Positions 9,745 through 22,212 of a stretch of DNA of 64,000 nt are shown piece by piece; positions within the stretch are counted from its first letter, which is position 1, and each line of letters starts with the position of its first letter. The translations under genes and the position numbers were made by a program. Source of the stretch: Symsagittifera roscoffensis. Its lineage: Eukaryota > Xenacoelomorpha > Acoela > Convolutidae. The notes beneath the pieces are model-generated. The model saw only the letters and a list, made by a program, of their open reading frames with translations. It ran no database searches and was not told the origin of the DNA. The DNA lies in assembly GCF_963678635.1 (NCBI RefSeq), contig NC_087069.1, forward strand, positions 36,189,959-36,253,958, in the 5' to 3' direction.

Positions 9745-11829
9745 GGTAAAAACTGTGGCAAAAAGTTTTATAAATTGTCGGCTTTACGTTCAGAATTTTG
9801 CGACGTTTTCTCCAGATTTTTGCGAGTCTATGACACGACCATGGCTTTTTATGACCAGCCTTTTGTGACTTTCCGTATTTTTGCGGCTGTAGATTCAAAT
9901 TTTCCTTATCCACTGCAATTCGTGCAATATTTCAGACTTTTCCAGACTCAACCTTTGGTGCGACACTTCAATTTTAAACTTGACGAGGACGCGGCGTCTT
10001 TTTTAAAGTCGGGGAATAAGTCTGCACCTTGAACTGGAAACATACCGGTGCGACCCTACGAAAGCAGTCGAGCTTGTGCAACCGTGGAATATACTGCGGC
10101 CGTTGTGACTAAAAGAAATAGCGCGACCAAAAATGTCAAAGAGACTAAGAAAAACCATGCTATCCAAGTTAAACAGTTTATTACCTAAGTATTACCTATT
10201 TATTACCTAAATATTAGTTTACTTCAAAAATTTAAGCCTGCGATATGACCAACTTCTAACACCTTCAGACGTGCGTGACCCAGCTTGATCTAAAAAGCTA
10301 TACGTTCGAAGTTATCACACTAAAGCTGCGAAAACGAAATTTATCATTTTTTGCTCATAAGTCGTGTTTACTCTAATTATCATATGATTCAAAAACTGAA
10401 AAAGTTGAAACTATAATTTGACTTTACACAGAAAAAAAATTGGAAATCAGTTTTTTTTTCATTCAATCAAAATAAAAGTTTTCTTCTGATAAGCTAATTT
10501 TTTTCAATTTTCTTGTAAGCTGATTTGCAGCCTTTTAGTATTTTTACTGAGGTTGTCAGAAATGCCAGAAAAAATTGCAACCTTCCTCTTAAATCCCTTA
10601 CTTTGTTTTGTGAGGTGATATAAGCAAAAACAAATGAAAAATTGAATCATTCCAGATTACATATTATAATTTGTTACTGAAATCAGTGATTTTTCCCATC
10701 AATTTGAACGCCAAATTAAACCATCAGCTTTCAGTTTGCAGAGATTTTTTAGATATAAGAACGAAATGGAAATCTTAAAAATCTTATCAATGATTGGACA
10801 GTTGACTTACTAAAGGGTATAATCATTTCTTTTTTGAAAACCCCAACTAAAAGTTTTGATCTATAGAAAGTTGAAACTCTCAAAAAATATATTGGTATAT
10901 TGATGTTTTTGACCAATCATAACTCCGGTTGCTTTTCTTACATGAAAATTGCTAACCATTTATTTCCATAAAAGAAACGTTTCTGATACAATTCCTTACA
11001 TCGGGTGTATCGAAAACAGCCTACTTGTAAAAATTTCATTAGTGTATGACATGCGTATTATTGTATGACATGCGTATTAAAACAATAAAAAATTTGAAAA
11101 TTAAAAGTTTTTTTTATGTTGTCAAAAAAAAACTGATAGGCTCAAACAATCATTTCCAAAAAAATTTCTGGCAAAAGTTTTGGTCTTTTTGTCTATAAAG
11201 CAGCCAAGATTTACTATTTTTCTGCTTTGATTTGAAAAGATAGACCTTTTTAAAACTCAGATTGTTTTGTTCCGAAGTTAGTTGTTCAGATTACGAACTC
11301 AGATTACGAAGTTACTTGTTCAGGCCAACCTTAGGACTTTAGGTAATTTTTTTTCAAACAGAACGATCAAAAAAAAAACTCAATTTTTTTTTTTATTATT
11401 ATCTTGCTCCATGATGTGTCTTGCTCCATGAAGTCGTGTCCATGAACACAAAAAAATTTATCATAGAAGTTTTTATTCAGATTTTCAAAAAAATTATCAT
11501 AGAGATCTTTCTTGGTCTTTGTTCTTTGTTTGGTCTTTGTTCAGATTTTCGAAAAAGTTAATCGAAAACTGCAAGATAATAAAATCGAAGTTTGTGTGGA
11601 GAAACAATTTTTTTTACTCATTTCGTCCTCTTAAGTTATCACAACGCATTATGCTTTTCTGTTTCAAATGGTCATTTTCATCCGACCCAAATCAAACACT
11701 ATAGTCACACTTCCGTTTGAAATAGATAAGCACATCAATTGTTTTTCCTAGGAGTAATATGCCGAATTGTGACGCTCAGTTTCCTTATCCAACTTTTGCG
11801 GGCTTCAAACCTAGCTAAACTCTTTTATG
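9745..11829. other. AT-rich stretch, nothing recognised
   Basis: About 2 kb with only short chance frames (9736-10032, 11519-11704). A segment at 11535-11640 recurs with divergence at 12212-12290 and 14235-14275, so part of it belongs to the dispersed repeat described next. Confidence 0.5.
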
Positions 11830-14260
11830 GATCAGTGACATTCAAGGTCCCCTAGGACCGTAGTTTGCAGTTGAAAACCAGGCTGCCATGTTCTGCAAAC
11901 TAAATTTTAGATTTCAAACTTTCGCTCAAAGAAAACAAAATTAAATAAACTTGCAGCTGTTTGCTGTGCAAGTGGCACCGAAGTTGCTGATCATGACAGT
12001 CTTTCGAGAAATTCAAAAAACCCTTTTGAAATAAACTTTCACGCTATTTGTAGTGACGTATAACTCAGATAAAAAAATTACTGTGCGCGTAAGGGCAAAA
12101 CCTTGAGTTTGTTGACATATCTTGAAGGCATCTAGGAAAGTTACACAAAATAAAACAGAACAAAAAATAAAAGAAGACAAATCGAATTTTGAGCCATAGG
12201 CATGATTTTTGTTGAAATTTTCAAAAAAATTAATCTAAAATTGCAAGATAAAAAAATCGAAACTTGTGTGGAGAAACAAACCTTTTTTCACCCGCATCCA
12301 AGTTTAGGCGTAGATAATCGATTATAACGGATTATTATAATGATTTTTAAACAACTATAATTGATTATAATTACCAAAATTAGGTGTTTAAAGGATTTAT
12401 AATTGATTATAATCGTGATATTTTCCAAGAGATTATAATCTCTGATAATCGATTATAATTGATTATATTTCTTACAAAAAACCCTTAAAGACAATTATAA
12501 TCGATTATAATTGATAACAATCTCCTATTTTGGCAAAATTTTGTCAATTCAAAACAATATTCGAACTAATTTTTATGGTTATTCAATTTTGTGTCAATAA
12601 AAAATATCTAGAAAGAAGATTTCTAGAACACTTTAGTTCGTCAGAACACAAAAGTTTACAGCGAAACAAAAGTTTCAAAGAGATCCTTTCATATTAGTGG
12701 AAAAGTTCCCGCGGTAGATGAAAAACAAATCTTCCGAATCAATCATGAAACTAAATCAATTTGATGATGTTTTGGTGGTTAAAAAGCTTAATATAAACAT
12801 CACAAAACAACTCTAATGGGGAAGATATTTAAAAAAATCTTACAAATTTGAATTGATTGAAAAACTTTAAAAACATTTTCACATTCTTCATAGGAACTAA
12901 CGTCTACAAAAAATTATGAATTATAAGCAATTTAGATCCAACTTCGAAGACAAAATGGACAATTAAAAGGGATTATAATCAACTATAATCGATTATATTG
13001 GATTTTTGTGCAAAACTAATGAGTTAGAGTCTTCAATAAAAAATAATGGATTATAATCAATTATAATTGATTATACTTGAATCGAAAAATAAACGAATAA
13101 ATAATCGATTATAATCAATTGTAATGCATTATAATTAATTATAATTTGATTTTAAAAAGACACATTATAATCAATTATTAATTGATTAAAATCGATTATT
13201 TTTCATTTTTAGTAAGGCTGGTACTAAAATCGTAACATAATCTATTATTAACGCTTGAAACTGGATGCGGGAACATCTTGGAAATATAAAGCATGTGCCT
13301 ATGATTCAAAATAGTCTTCGTTTTAGTACTCGAAGGAAAACTTAAGGTGGCGTGTTCTGTCTTGATAAACTAAGGCGATGTTAAAATATTAGCTTCAATG
13401 TCAGATCTTAACACAAAAGCAGATCGGTGGCTTCATTGCGCTGAGTATTATTTTGTTAAATTTGTGCAGTCAGTAAAAAAAATTTTCAATCATGTAGAGA
13501 AACACGATACTGAATTACACTTGAAGTAGTGCTGTAGTCAAATGATGACAGACACAATGAACACAGAAACTTAAGCTGTTGTCCACCGAATCTAATTTTG
13601 GATTGTGTCAAGAGACATATTAGCTCGAGAAGAATAATTATACCATCGACTCACGGAATCATAGTTTAACTCAACACTTCTTGCGTGGAACTTTGTAAAG
13701 AGCTAATCAATTTTCAATGTGATATAGCGCTAACTTTCGCTGTTTCAAAATTTTGCTGGGCATCTGAACCTAAGTGGAAAGTTGGTAAATTTATGGTAGC
13801 ATAATTAGAACTTGAGAAAACGTTCACGAAGAGTTACTAAGATGGAAAGCTTTCGCATGGTCAGTCAACTGATTTTTCAAATGTTTCAATTATGTAAAAC
13901 GAAAGAGAAAAATATTGCTATTTTTTTTTCAGATAGAGTAGAGGGGCATATTATTGCCAAGTTTTTGAAAATTTCTTGCTACAAGGTTGACGTTTTTGGT
14001 CTTACCAATCTAGAAACATTAGTTTAGAGACACACAAATAAAGAAAGTTGCTTAAACCAAATCATTCAAAAAATTTTTTTGTATGGAGTTATACATATGC
14101 TCTGCAAAGATCTCAAAATTAGCCATTATCAACACTACTTTGTGTTCAGAAATGGGACACAAAAATTACTTTCTAGCTTCGAACTCGAGGCATCAGTTTC
14201 TTTTGGACTGTTTAAAAATCAGTCAACTTTTGCAAGATATAAAGTCGAAAGTTAGGTGGA
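11830..14260 (+). repeat. Old diverged dispersed repeat, second copy, with MITE insertion
   Basis: Aligns by eye, in pieces, with 1-1597: the CTGCAAACTAAATTT segment near 11894, the CCATCGACTCACGGAATC segment near 13650, and the CTCGAGGCATCAGTTT segment near 14187. It is interrupted at 12291-13271 by the palindrome-rich MITE, which is absent from the first copy. The 166-codon frame at 14083-14583 overlaps this repeat and shows no domain, so I do not call it a gene. Confidence 0.55.
12291..13271. mobile_element. MITE-like element made of GATTATAATC palindromes, copy 2
   Basis: About 980 bp. The left end reads CCCGCATCCAAGTTTAGGCG and the right end is the complement of CCCGCATCCAGTTTCAAGCG, an imperfect inverted repeat of about 20 bases related to the ends of copy 1 (CCCGCACTCA). 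The interior has more than ten ATTATAAT/GATTATAATC blocks in two clusters (12310-12520 and 12965-13205), including the perfect 16-base palindrome AGAGATTATAATCTCT. There is no coding capacity. The flanking dinucleotides are CA and AA, so a TA target duplication is not preserved here. Confidence 0.65.
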
Positions 14261-14639
14261 GAAAAAATTATCGCGAGCTTCATTATTTTTTGACTATTGA
14301 ATTGATGGATCCAAAAAAATATAAAACAACTGCATATCAGCATCAACTTCGTTTAAGCATTCAAAGAAAAGTATGTGGTGATAAATTTTCCTTGATAGTT
14401 TTCAGTGAAATTTTGATTTTTCATTTTAATGCCGCAATCAGAAAAAAAACTCAAGTTGAGGACTTTAATGCGCTTTTTTTCAGCGAATCACATTGTTTTT
14501 GTTACGAATTTTGTAACGAAAGTGACGGATTTTTTGGGCTCGGGGTGGTTTTTCTTCAAACAAACTTTGACTTTTATTTCTAGAATTTTCTACTAAATTT
14601 TTTAGATCAGCCAAAAATAAATTTGAAAAAACATTTTAC

Positions 14640-15545
14640 TTTTGATTGATATTCATAAAGTTATGAGGGTTTAAAGATTGCCATTATGTCCAGTTTGTAA
14701 TAATTAACGCGCAATGTATTTCGCGCTATTAACGCGTAAGCGGAGATTTAAACCCACATAGTAAACGTTCCAAATTGGTTGAAACAGGCTTTTGGTCATA
14801 CTTTCCACGTTACTGGGAGCTAGTTCTATCACTTTGTACAACATATGGCGTGTGGGGTGATGACTTATAAAAACACATTTTAAAAAATTTCTCTTTCAAA
14901 ATTTCATCACTTTTTGAAAGCTAACACTGCTTCATATACCTTGAAAAACAGTCGAAACATACAATAGGGCTTCGCCCTGGTTCGAGCAGACTTGTTGCTC
15001 TGACTTTCGTAACGAAAGTAACAGAACATTTGTGCTCGGTTGGTTTTTTTTTTCTACTGACAAATTTGGACTTTTTAACTAGCCGTTTTTGACACATTTT
15101 ATAAATCCCATTCAAGAGGTTTTGTTATGCTGAGCTTAAGTTTCAAAAATTTTCCATCTGTGAGAAATTTTGATAATGTTAAACCTTGCCATTTTGGCCA
15201 ATTTGGGACAATTAACGAGCAGTTTAATTAGCTTTTCAAAGCGTAAACGAAAATGTAAGCCTCCTAGAAATAGTTTCAAATTGGCTGAAGTAAACTTTTT
15301 TTTGTCATTATTAGTTTGTTACTAGGAGTTAAGTCTATCGCTTTGTACTTAATATGGCGTGTGGGGGATGATTTTCACAAAAAAACCCAAACTAAAAAAT
15401 ATATATATATTTTTTAATTTGTTACATTTATTGTTTTATGTTATATCATTGACCCTGAAAGTCAGTCGAAATCTTCAAGGTTTAGCCCTGATGCGATCAG
15501 TCTTGTTGAGTTTTGTGATCGAAGACAATAACAAATTATGGTAAT
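14640..15545 (+). repeat. Diverged tandem duplication, unit about 510 bp
   Basis: Segments recur at an offset near 510: CATATGGCGTGTGGGGTGAT at 14842 against AATATGGCGTGTGGGGGATG at 15351; CAGTCGAAACATACAA near 14947 against CAGTCGAAATCTTCAA near 15462; TAATTAACGCGCA near 14700 against CAATTAACGAGCA near 15210. The short frames at 14921-15115 and 15359-15544 are inside these units and have no motif. Confidence 0.55.
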
Positions 15546-15742
15546 AGTAATGCTCCCTCTTCTAGTGAGTTGATGAAAGAAATAATCAATTCAGCATATT
15601 TAGCCGCTTTAGATTGATTCAATTTCATAATCAAAAGTAGGAAGTAAATCACCACAGGCATTAAACTTATTTATAGCTCTGAGATTTTTTCAGTTAGATT
15701 GACCAAAGAAGCTACAATTGGATCTCTCAAAATTTTTCAAAA

Positions 15743-16690
15743 ATGACGGAAGACTGCTTTTTATTTTATCGTTGTTATATTCCTCATGGACGAAATGACC
15801 TTGTGATATCCGCTGAAGTGGAATCCCAGTCTATTGAGAAGTTTATTACTTGGAACAAGGCTTTGAAAAAACGCGGTTCAAAAATCAACGTGGATAAGAT
15901 AAAGAATTTGATTTCAGGCCAAAATTCTTTTCCTCGGAAAATCTGAAAACATCCATGCCCTTGTTGTTTAAAAGTAATCAACGCCGATTCAATACGCGAC
16001 AATTCTTATAAGCAATGCCTAAATAAAAAATGCAGTAGCCTGAGAAAAATTGCTAAGCATATACTAATTATGATTGTCCATGATGCAATAATCCTTCCAA
16101 TTATCCCTCAAACGAGAATGCTACTCTAAGGGTTAATCAAATTGAAACCTTGAGTACTGCCAAAGAAATCTGATATCTGGGTGATAATATTTCCGTTAAA
16201 AAATTGACAAAATACGTGCATCATTGGTCAGAATAGTAGCTTTCTGGACAAAATGGCGGCAAATTTCGCCTCTGCTGCTGAATAAAGACATTCACTTGAT
16301 TATAACGTGTCAAATCCACCGAGCTTGTCTCAGGTTAGTTCTGATATATTGCTCTGAACAGACCGAGACAATTTCCAGCTCTCTTAAGATTGCTGATATG
16401 AAAACTCTGCGAAGGATTACCTGAGTAACTTATAAAGACAGAGTTACCATATTTAAAACGGCAGGTCTTGTTGATCTGGACAAGCTACAAGTGCGGTCGC
16501 GACTAAGATAGTATGGCCATAATCACCAAAGAAAAAATTACCATGCGCTAGAATCATTAGACCATATTTCATGCCAGGGAGAAGACTGGCGGGAAGGCCG
16601 AAAAAACGCTTGTTCGATTGTGTTATAAGAGACCTGAATATTTTAGGCTTCAAATCCACAGACTGATTTGATCGAATGGCATGGAAAAAC
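15743..16690 (+). pseudogene. Non-LTR reverse transcriptase, C-terminal relic
   Basis: Three frames together read as the end of a LINE reverse transcriptase. The first (15743-15946) gives NDLVISAEVESQ followed by a helix and a KINVDKIKNLISG block, which correspond to the YADD-downstream strand and thumb; the catalytic YADD itself is altered. Next comes a Cys-rich knuckle of the CPxC...NADSIRD...C...KC type (about 15950-16040). Then follow a YLGDNIS block (about 16170), the LVLIYCSEQTE block (16330-16365) and an LRRI block near 16420. Finally RSRLR-stop-YGH and a GEDWREGRK stretch (16490-16600) match the RLRWYGH...GRPKKRW region. Frameshifts and several stops show it is long dead. Confidence 0.85.
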
Positions 16691-16699
16691 GTGCTATTC

Positions 16700-18559
16700 T
16701 TCATTTAATTTCTTAAATTCTTTTATGAATACCTTAATCTGAACCATTGCTTACGTGCTTTCCCAATTTTCAACCCCGCCACGGCGGGAAAGCGGACAAC
16801 TAACGCAGTAGTGGTAGTATTTTCATCAAACCAAAAGTGGACAATCAAAAACCATTAAAAATCTGAAGAAACCAAGCTCAAGATTTTTGTCCTCTATTTC
16901 AAAACGGGATAAAATTTTGTACATACTCAAAGCTCAATATAACTGCTCTCGTTGTTACACTTGAAAAAAATACTTGAAAGTTTCAGTGTTTTACCTGAAA
17001 GTTCAGATAGCTCTTGTGGTTCTTTTTCACAACGCGGTTTTGCAAGCATAATTTAATTGACTTTTCCAAAATTTCATAAATTGTTTTCTGAGCGATATAT
17101 CTGGTCGATAAGTTAAAATTTCATGAGAATTTTTGACTGAAAAACGAAATATACTCGTCTGAAAAAACGCTGGCGATTGTTAGCCCTATTTTGAATTGTA
17201 TTAAAAAAGAGGGCACCAAATTCTTATGCACACAAGTTCTTATCCTTTATTTGAACAGCTAAAAAAAAGTCTGAATAAAGAGATAGGATACAAAAAAAAT
17301 TCAATTTCGATCATACCTCAGAAACCTATTTAAATATAAACTGTCTTCTATTTTTTAGCCAAGTTTGTCAAAGAAAATTTAAATTGAATAAAAAAGCTGT
17401 CAATTGGTTTGACATTAAGCAAATTGAATTACAACCCAAACAGGTTGTTATTTTTCAACCGGTTTAAAACGAACAATATGATAAAAACACCAACAACTCA
17501 CAATTTGAAAGCAATTCAACAAAGACAAGGGACGAAAATCGAAAAGGTGTTTTTGTTTGATGCATTTGAAATTTGGCGAGGTAGAAAAATTTACCAAATA
17601 GGAGCAAATGAATTAGTCAAATTGTTGGACGAGCAGATGACTACACGACATTGATGCAAAAGACATCAAGGAGTGTATTGATGTTGATGTTGGCTATCAC
17701 AAGATTATTTTGGAAACTTTTCGTTCCGTTTGTTACAAATGATTTTGCTGTGATTTTTTTGTTACCGTTCTTCAACTCCAACTAATTGTATGTCAAATCA
17801 GTTTCAAAATTATCTGCAGCAATTCCTGCTTCTTTCCGTATTGCTTTTTCCGTATTTCAATGTCCTCGCTCGATAAAAGGGACCATTTTGTTGAAGTGCA
17901 CGAGGACCATGAACAATCTGATGCTACAAAAAACTGTCTGGAAAGATTTTCGCCTATACCCAAGGTGCTGACCTGAAAGAGTTGCTTCTTTTCATACGTT
18001 CGAAAATCATTTAATTGAACATTTGCCAAACTTGCTAACCAATCATTGCGATTAAAAGTTTTAATTTAAAACGTCACGATCGGATTGAAGAGTTATTGGG
18101 CTCATTTTGAACTGGACAAGTCTCCAATATTCAAGTACAAAACCGAGTGAACTGAAGTCTTGCCTACAAAATCTGACAAAATCAAAGGCAGGAACGTAAG
18201 AAGAGTATAATTTTACATCAATAAAAGGATTATCATATGGATCAAAAATGTTGGTTCGCAACTGACAAACAAATTTTTTTTTACTGTCTGTTTCAGCAGT
18301 AATTTGTGTATCGGCTGGCATTCTCTGCTTGTGTGGCAATTCTTCGCGTCAGGCACCAATTGTAGCAGCAGCTTTCTATCGAACAACTCTGATTAAACCC
18401 TAAGAAAGCTTTCATTGCCAGCTTGTCCGCAACGAAGCTCATGTGACAGTTTGCGATTTCTAATGTTTTCAGATTCCTGGTTTTAACTGAGAAAGGCAGA
18501 CCGAGCGACTCAATGTCTGCGCTGATTCTTTTACAAAATTCATTACGAGGGATGACCGA
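16700..18559. other. AT-rich stretch, nothing recognised
   Basis: Only short frames without motifs (17409-17654, 18061-18339). A small GC-rich inverted repeat, CCCGCC-AC-GGCGGG, lies at 16776-16789. No gene supported. Confidence 0.5.
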
Positions 18560-18840
18560 AACTTCTTATCATACAATTCCCATATATGAGAAACTTCTTG
18601 TCGTACAATTCCATTCAATGCCATACGTACAAAACATTGCATGAAATCTCTATGATAAACATTTTTCCATACATGAAAATAGTATGATAGGTGTTTTTTT
18701 TCCATAAACCAAAAAGTTTGATTTTTTCTTTCTAAAAAATTTTCGGTTGCGTTTGCAGCCGAACACAAGTGACAAAGACCTTGGTTACTCAAAGCACCAA
18801 AGGTTGGACGGTCTTTGCATTTACAATGCATAGAAAACGA
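18560..18840 (-). repeat. Hairpin-type repeat copy (TTATCATACAATTCC family)
   Basis: Contains repeated, mutually complementary blocks of the form TTATCATACAATTCC and ATGATAAACATTTTTCC. Its right part, from AACCAAAAAGTTTGATTT to TGCATTTACAATGCAT, is the reverse complement of a segment at 29815-29985. Other family members lie at 24180-24380, 26340-26674 and 28952-30126. The 120-codon minus-strand frame here (18469-18831) is explained by the repeat. Confidence 0.6.
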
Positions 18841-19558
18841 CCTAAGTTCGGCTGTCTTTCACAATTGATATAACAAAAGCAACAAACTTCTAGTTTTTGG
18901 CCAAATTTTTTCAATGGTGATTATTTGGCGATGACCAGAATCAAATAAAAGCAACGCAATTTTTTAAATTGTTTTCCGACTGCCGATTGGACTCGCTGGT
19001 TCTAACTTGTTAGAAAAAAGTATTAGGCAGAGATGAAGAAATGAAGTACCGACTAAAAACAACAAAATTAAAATTGGCCATCATAGCCATCAAACAAACA
19101 AAAAAACTGATGATTTTTTAAGCGTTTCGTTTTTGAGACTTTCAAAAATCAACTCAGAAATAAATTTTTTGGATTAATTGCAATCGTAAACTTTTAATCA
19201 ACTATTGAAGTTGTATAATGTATAGTGATGAAAAGAATAGTTGTTTAAAGTTAAATGCAACGCAACTGTAAGACATCAAATCTAAATCTAACTGCACCTT
19301 TCTGTTTTAGCTCGTGCCGGACGATAGAGATCGCAAGGTCACAACAGCAGGTCCCCAGACAGAAAGTACAAACTCATATAACTTACATAAAGTCAAAACT
19401 GGTCCCTATACCATTTGGGAAACCACAAATAAACTTTAAATCTCAGATTTAAAAATTATCAACTCATAATTTTCTCCGTAGTTTTACTGAACAGTTTTAG
19501 TTTCAATTTGAGTTTTTAGGCATGAATGCCAACCCTCTTCCTGAGTTTTACTTCTCAT
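18841..19558. other. AT-rich spacer downstream of the decayed Ty3 element
   Basis: This would be the place for the 3' LTR of the minus-strand Ty3 remnant, but I could not identify one. A plus-strand frame at about 19310-19440 has a weak KTGPYTIWE segment recalling an integrase GPY motif; too short to call. Confidence 0.35.
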
Positions 19559-20019
19559 TTATGCTCGATACAGTGAATCATCACTCCATCCATGTTGTCG
19601 CGTCGATCGGCGCGTTGCCTCCTCGCTCAGCTTTCTTTTGTTACCGACGGTTTTCGGTATTTTCGCGTTTTCCGTTCCCGACGGTTCGTCCGCCCCGCTC
19701 GCTGTAATTTTCTCGGTTTCGTCTTCTCGCCTCACGACTGCCCATTCGCTGTCCTCCTCCTTGTCGCTCTCGTCTTCGCTGCTCTCGACTTTTCGCTTTT
19801 TCTTGAATTTTCGGTTCTCACTGTTCGTCTACGCCCGTTTCATTCCTGGTTGATCCACTTTGGACTTTTCCGCCTGACTTTTAGGTTCCTTTGTTTTGCT
19901 CGGCTCCGGGGTATTAGCGTTGGTCCCTTTCTCAATTCGGCTTTCTTCAGCCGCCGATCTAAACGAAACAACACTTCGCCTTAGTAACGATCCTTTTTTC
20001 ATTTGCACCGTATTTTTTG
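19559..20019 (-). pseudogene. Ty3/gypsy pol, charged C-terminal tail
   Basis: Continues from the integrase fragment. Two frames (about 20019-19830, then 19830-19559) give a Lys/Glu/Ser-rich tail ending in a RRSTR-type stretch before a TAA at 19559-19561. Such basic and acidic tails are common at the end of Ty3/gypsy Pol. One frame change near 19830 separates the two halves. Confidence 0.6.
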
Positions 20020-21114
20020 TCAACTCTCAACTTTTAATGGTAAACGTTTATACTTTCTCGGATCTTTTGGGTCCGTTTTCCCGGTCCGCTGGTAGACCGT
20101 CTTGGTACTTGTCCCTTGTCGGTTTAGCCACTCTGGTGCCTTAGATAACTCTTGTGCCTTAGGATCCACCTCTTTCGCCTTAGGGTCCACATCAGTCTCA
20201 ATTAGCTCGTTCTCATCCAAAACCCTTGGCGTCTTTCGGTTTTCCGGGGCGTACACGAGATCGCTACGCTTCTCCCAATCAAGATTCAGTTCCACTTCAG
20301 GTAGACCACTCGCCTTGTCTAAACATGGTAATTTCTGATTAATGACATTTTTCCAAGTTAGGGTTTTCAACGATGGTTTTTTCGTCAAACTCCGAAGGGC
20401 GGTATTTGCTTCTCTTCCATGATAAGCCTCAAATGGCGTTAGTTTAATTTTAGAGTGCGGCACAAATCGTAGGGCGCTCAGGGCACGGGAGATCATCAAT
20501 CGAAATTTTTAGCTTTTATTTTCCTGTAGATATGTTAGGACGTAGTTTTTTATCGAGCCAATGGTCCTTTCGACCATCACCATAGCGCGGTGATCATTAA
20601 CCGGAGATTTTATAAGTTTGATGCCCTCCTAATTACAGAAGTTTTGTATATAATTCGGAAAGAATCTGGTTGCCTGGTCCTTATGTAGTTTCCTTGGTTG
20701 CCCATGTGTATTTATGTATTTCCGTAGGAATTTTTTTTCATTTTTAGATTTGTTACTTGAACAGACATAGGCCGACGGCCAATGTGAGAACGTATCTACC
20801 GCTACTAGAACATGTTTTTTTCGACCCCGTACATAATTTACAGGACCTCAAAAATCCAATTGAACAAGATCCCTAGGTTTCCATATCATTTTTTGGAATG
20901 TCCGATTTAAGGTTATACCTGCTTCTAGGCAGCTTCTACAGTATTTTGCTGTGGCCGCAAGGTTCCTATGCATGATCGGTATCCAGAAATCCTTCGCCGC
21001 TGCGAACATTTTGTCCCGCTTGTGTTGGTTGTGATGCAATCGGTTTAACACTGCTGATGACATGTCCTTTGGTATGGCCAGTCGACCATCCATCCACAAA
21101 CAATTTTCGCGCAC
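20020..21114 (-). pseudogene. Ty3/gypsy integrase, decayed
   Basis: Reads from an H2C2 zinc domain (HHNQH then CRSC, about 21055-20940) into a DDE core. The first Asp lies in LVAVDTFSHWPSA near 20800, the second in HKDQATRFF near 20675 and the Glu in VERTIGSIKN near 20560. The C-terminal part follows with LTPFEAYHGREANT near 20430. Stops interrupt it near 20846, 20633 and 20505. The catalytic triad is still visible, so this is an integrase that would have inserted the element's cDNA, but it is no longer translatable as one protein. Confidence 0.9.
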
Positions 21115-22212
21115 AGCAAAAACGTTGATATGTTGAGCGTAATATTGTCCCAGTCTGGGTGATAATGTCCTTGGCGCGTGTGCCCTTGTCTCGTATCGCG
21201 TCGCGGATCGTTTTCAGTATCGGGTTCTTTTTCATATTAGCCTCAACTAATTTTAAATTTAGAATCTCTGGGTAATCAATGTTCTTAACTATTCGACTAT
21301 CAGTAGGTACTATTGAATAAATCCATTTATCACTCTGCACAAGGGGATAAGACAACCCGGTAAATTGTTGAGGGAACGAATTAACGGTGTTTAGCTTTTT
21401 CGAATAAGTCTTTTTCGGAATAACTTTATCTGGAGTTAAAACTTCTATATCAGAATCTGAACTCAAGCTCGGTGGCTGGTTTTCCACTCTATTTAGTACT
21501 ACATTGAAGTTTACATTTCCGGAATGTGTGGAGGTACTAACAAAAGCAGAAGGTGTTTGTGGATCGGTTTTCTCTGGAGAATTTATAGATGACATACTTT
21601 TCTTGGTTTTTTCTTCCAAACAACAACTTGATTCTACGTACTGAGAACAAAGTTTGATTTTTTTGCTTCGTAATTTGCATATTTCCTCCGGTATGCAAAT
21701 ATCTCGATTACGAATGGCTAACCGCCGGTTGCATGTGACCACGCCCTCTAGTGAGCGCGTGCTCTCTCTGTTAATATTTGCATATTATAATTTCCTTCTA
21801 ATTTCATTGGATACAACTTTTCTCTTTGAGTACAAACATGATCGTCCGCCCTCTACCGTGGGATTTTTTGAATTTGGTTCATCTTTTGACTCCCAGGATT
21901 TAACTGGTCCCTAGGGTTTATTGCATTATTTATCATTTTTATTTTTGCTACTGTAAAACTTTCATCGTAATGACTTGTTTCGGGCGCCGCTGCAGATGGA
22001 AACCGAGACAAATAATCTGCCATTCCCATTTTTGACCCTTCTCTATGTTCAACTTTGAAATCATACGGGACCAAACGATCGTACCTTCGAGTTATCTGAC
22101 TAAGATATGTTTTATTTCCTCTTTTTGGCGAAGAATTTAATAGTGTTTGCTTGTAGAATACTTTTTTTCGGCCTGACGAAATTGGGTGTCAACTGGTGGC
22201 GCTGTACTGTTC
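21115..22212 (-). pseudogene. Ty3/gypsy RNase H end and spacer, decayed
   Basis: A segment at 22074-21990 carries the RNase H C-terminal signature (HREGSKMGMADYLSRFPS). The following spacer to 21115 holds a long Ser/Lys-rich linker and the N-terminal part of integrase (PILKTIRDAIRDKG). Two frameshifts fall in this interval, near 21850 and 21050. Confidence 0.8.

Noticed and set aside
14083-14583. 166-codon plus-strand open frame
   Set aside because: Its first half matches a diverged dispersed repeat at 640-760 that is not open there. No recognisable motif, AT-biased composition.
16776-16789. GC-rich CCCGCC/GGCGGG hairpin as a transcription terminator
   Set aside because: Very short, no adjacent gene, and the genome is eukaryotic, so a bacterial-type terminator makes no sense here.
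18469-18831. 120-codon minus-strand frame with several Cys residues
   Set aside because: Fully inside the hairpin-type repeat; the Cys pattern is not a zinc motif.
19310-19440. Integrase GPY motif on the plus strand (KTGPYTIWE)
   Set aside because: Too short and isolated to support; no other integrase blocks in the same strand nearby.
19592-20338. Several plus-strand open frames rich in Ser, Phe and Leu
   Set aside because: They are antisense to the charged tail and integrase of the decayed Ty3 element, whose minus-strand reading has real motifs.
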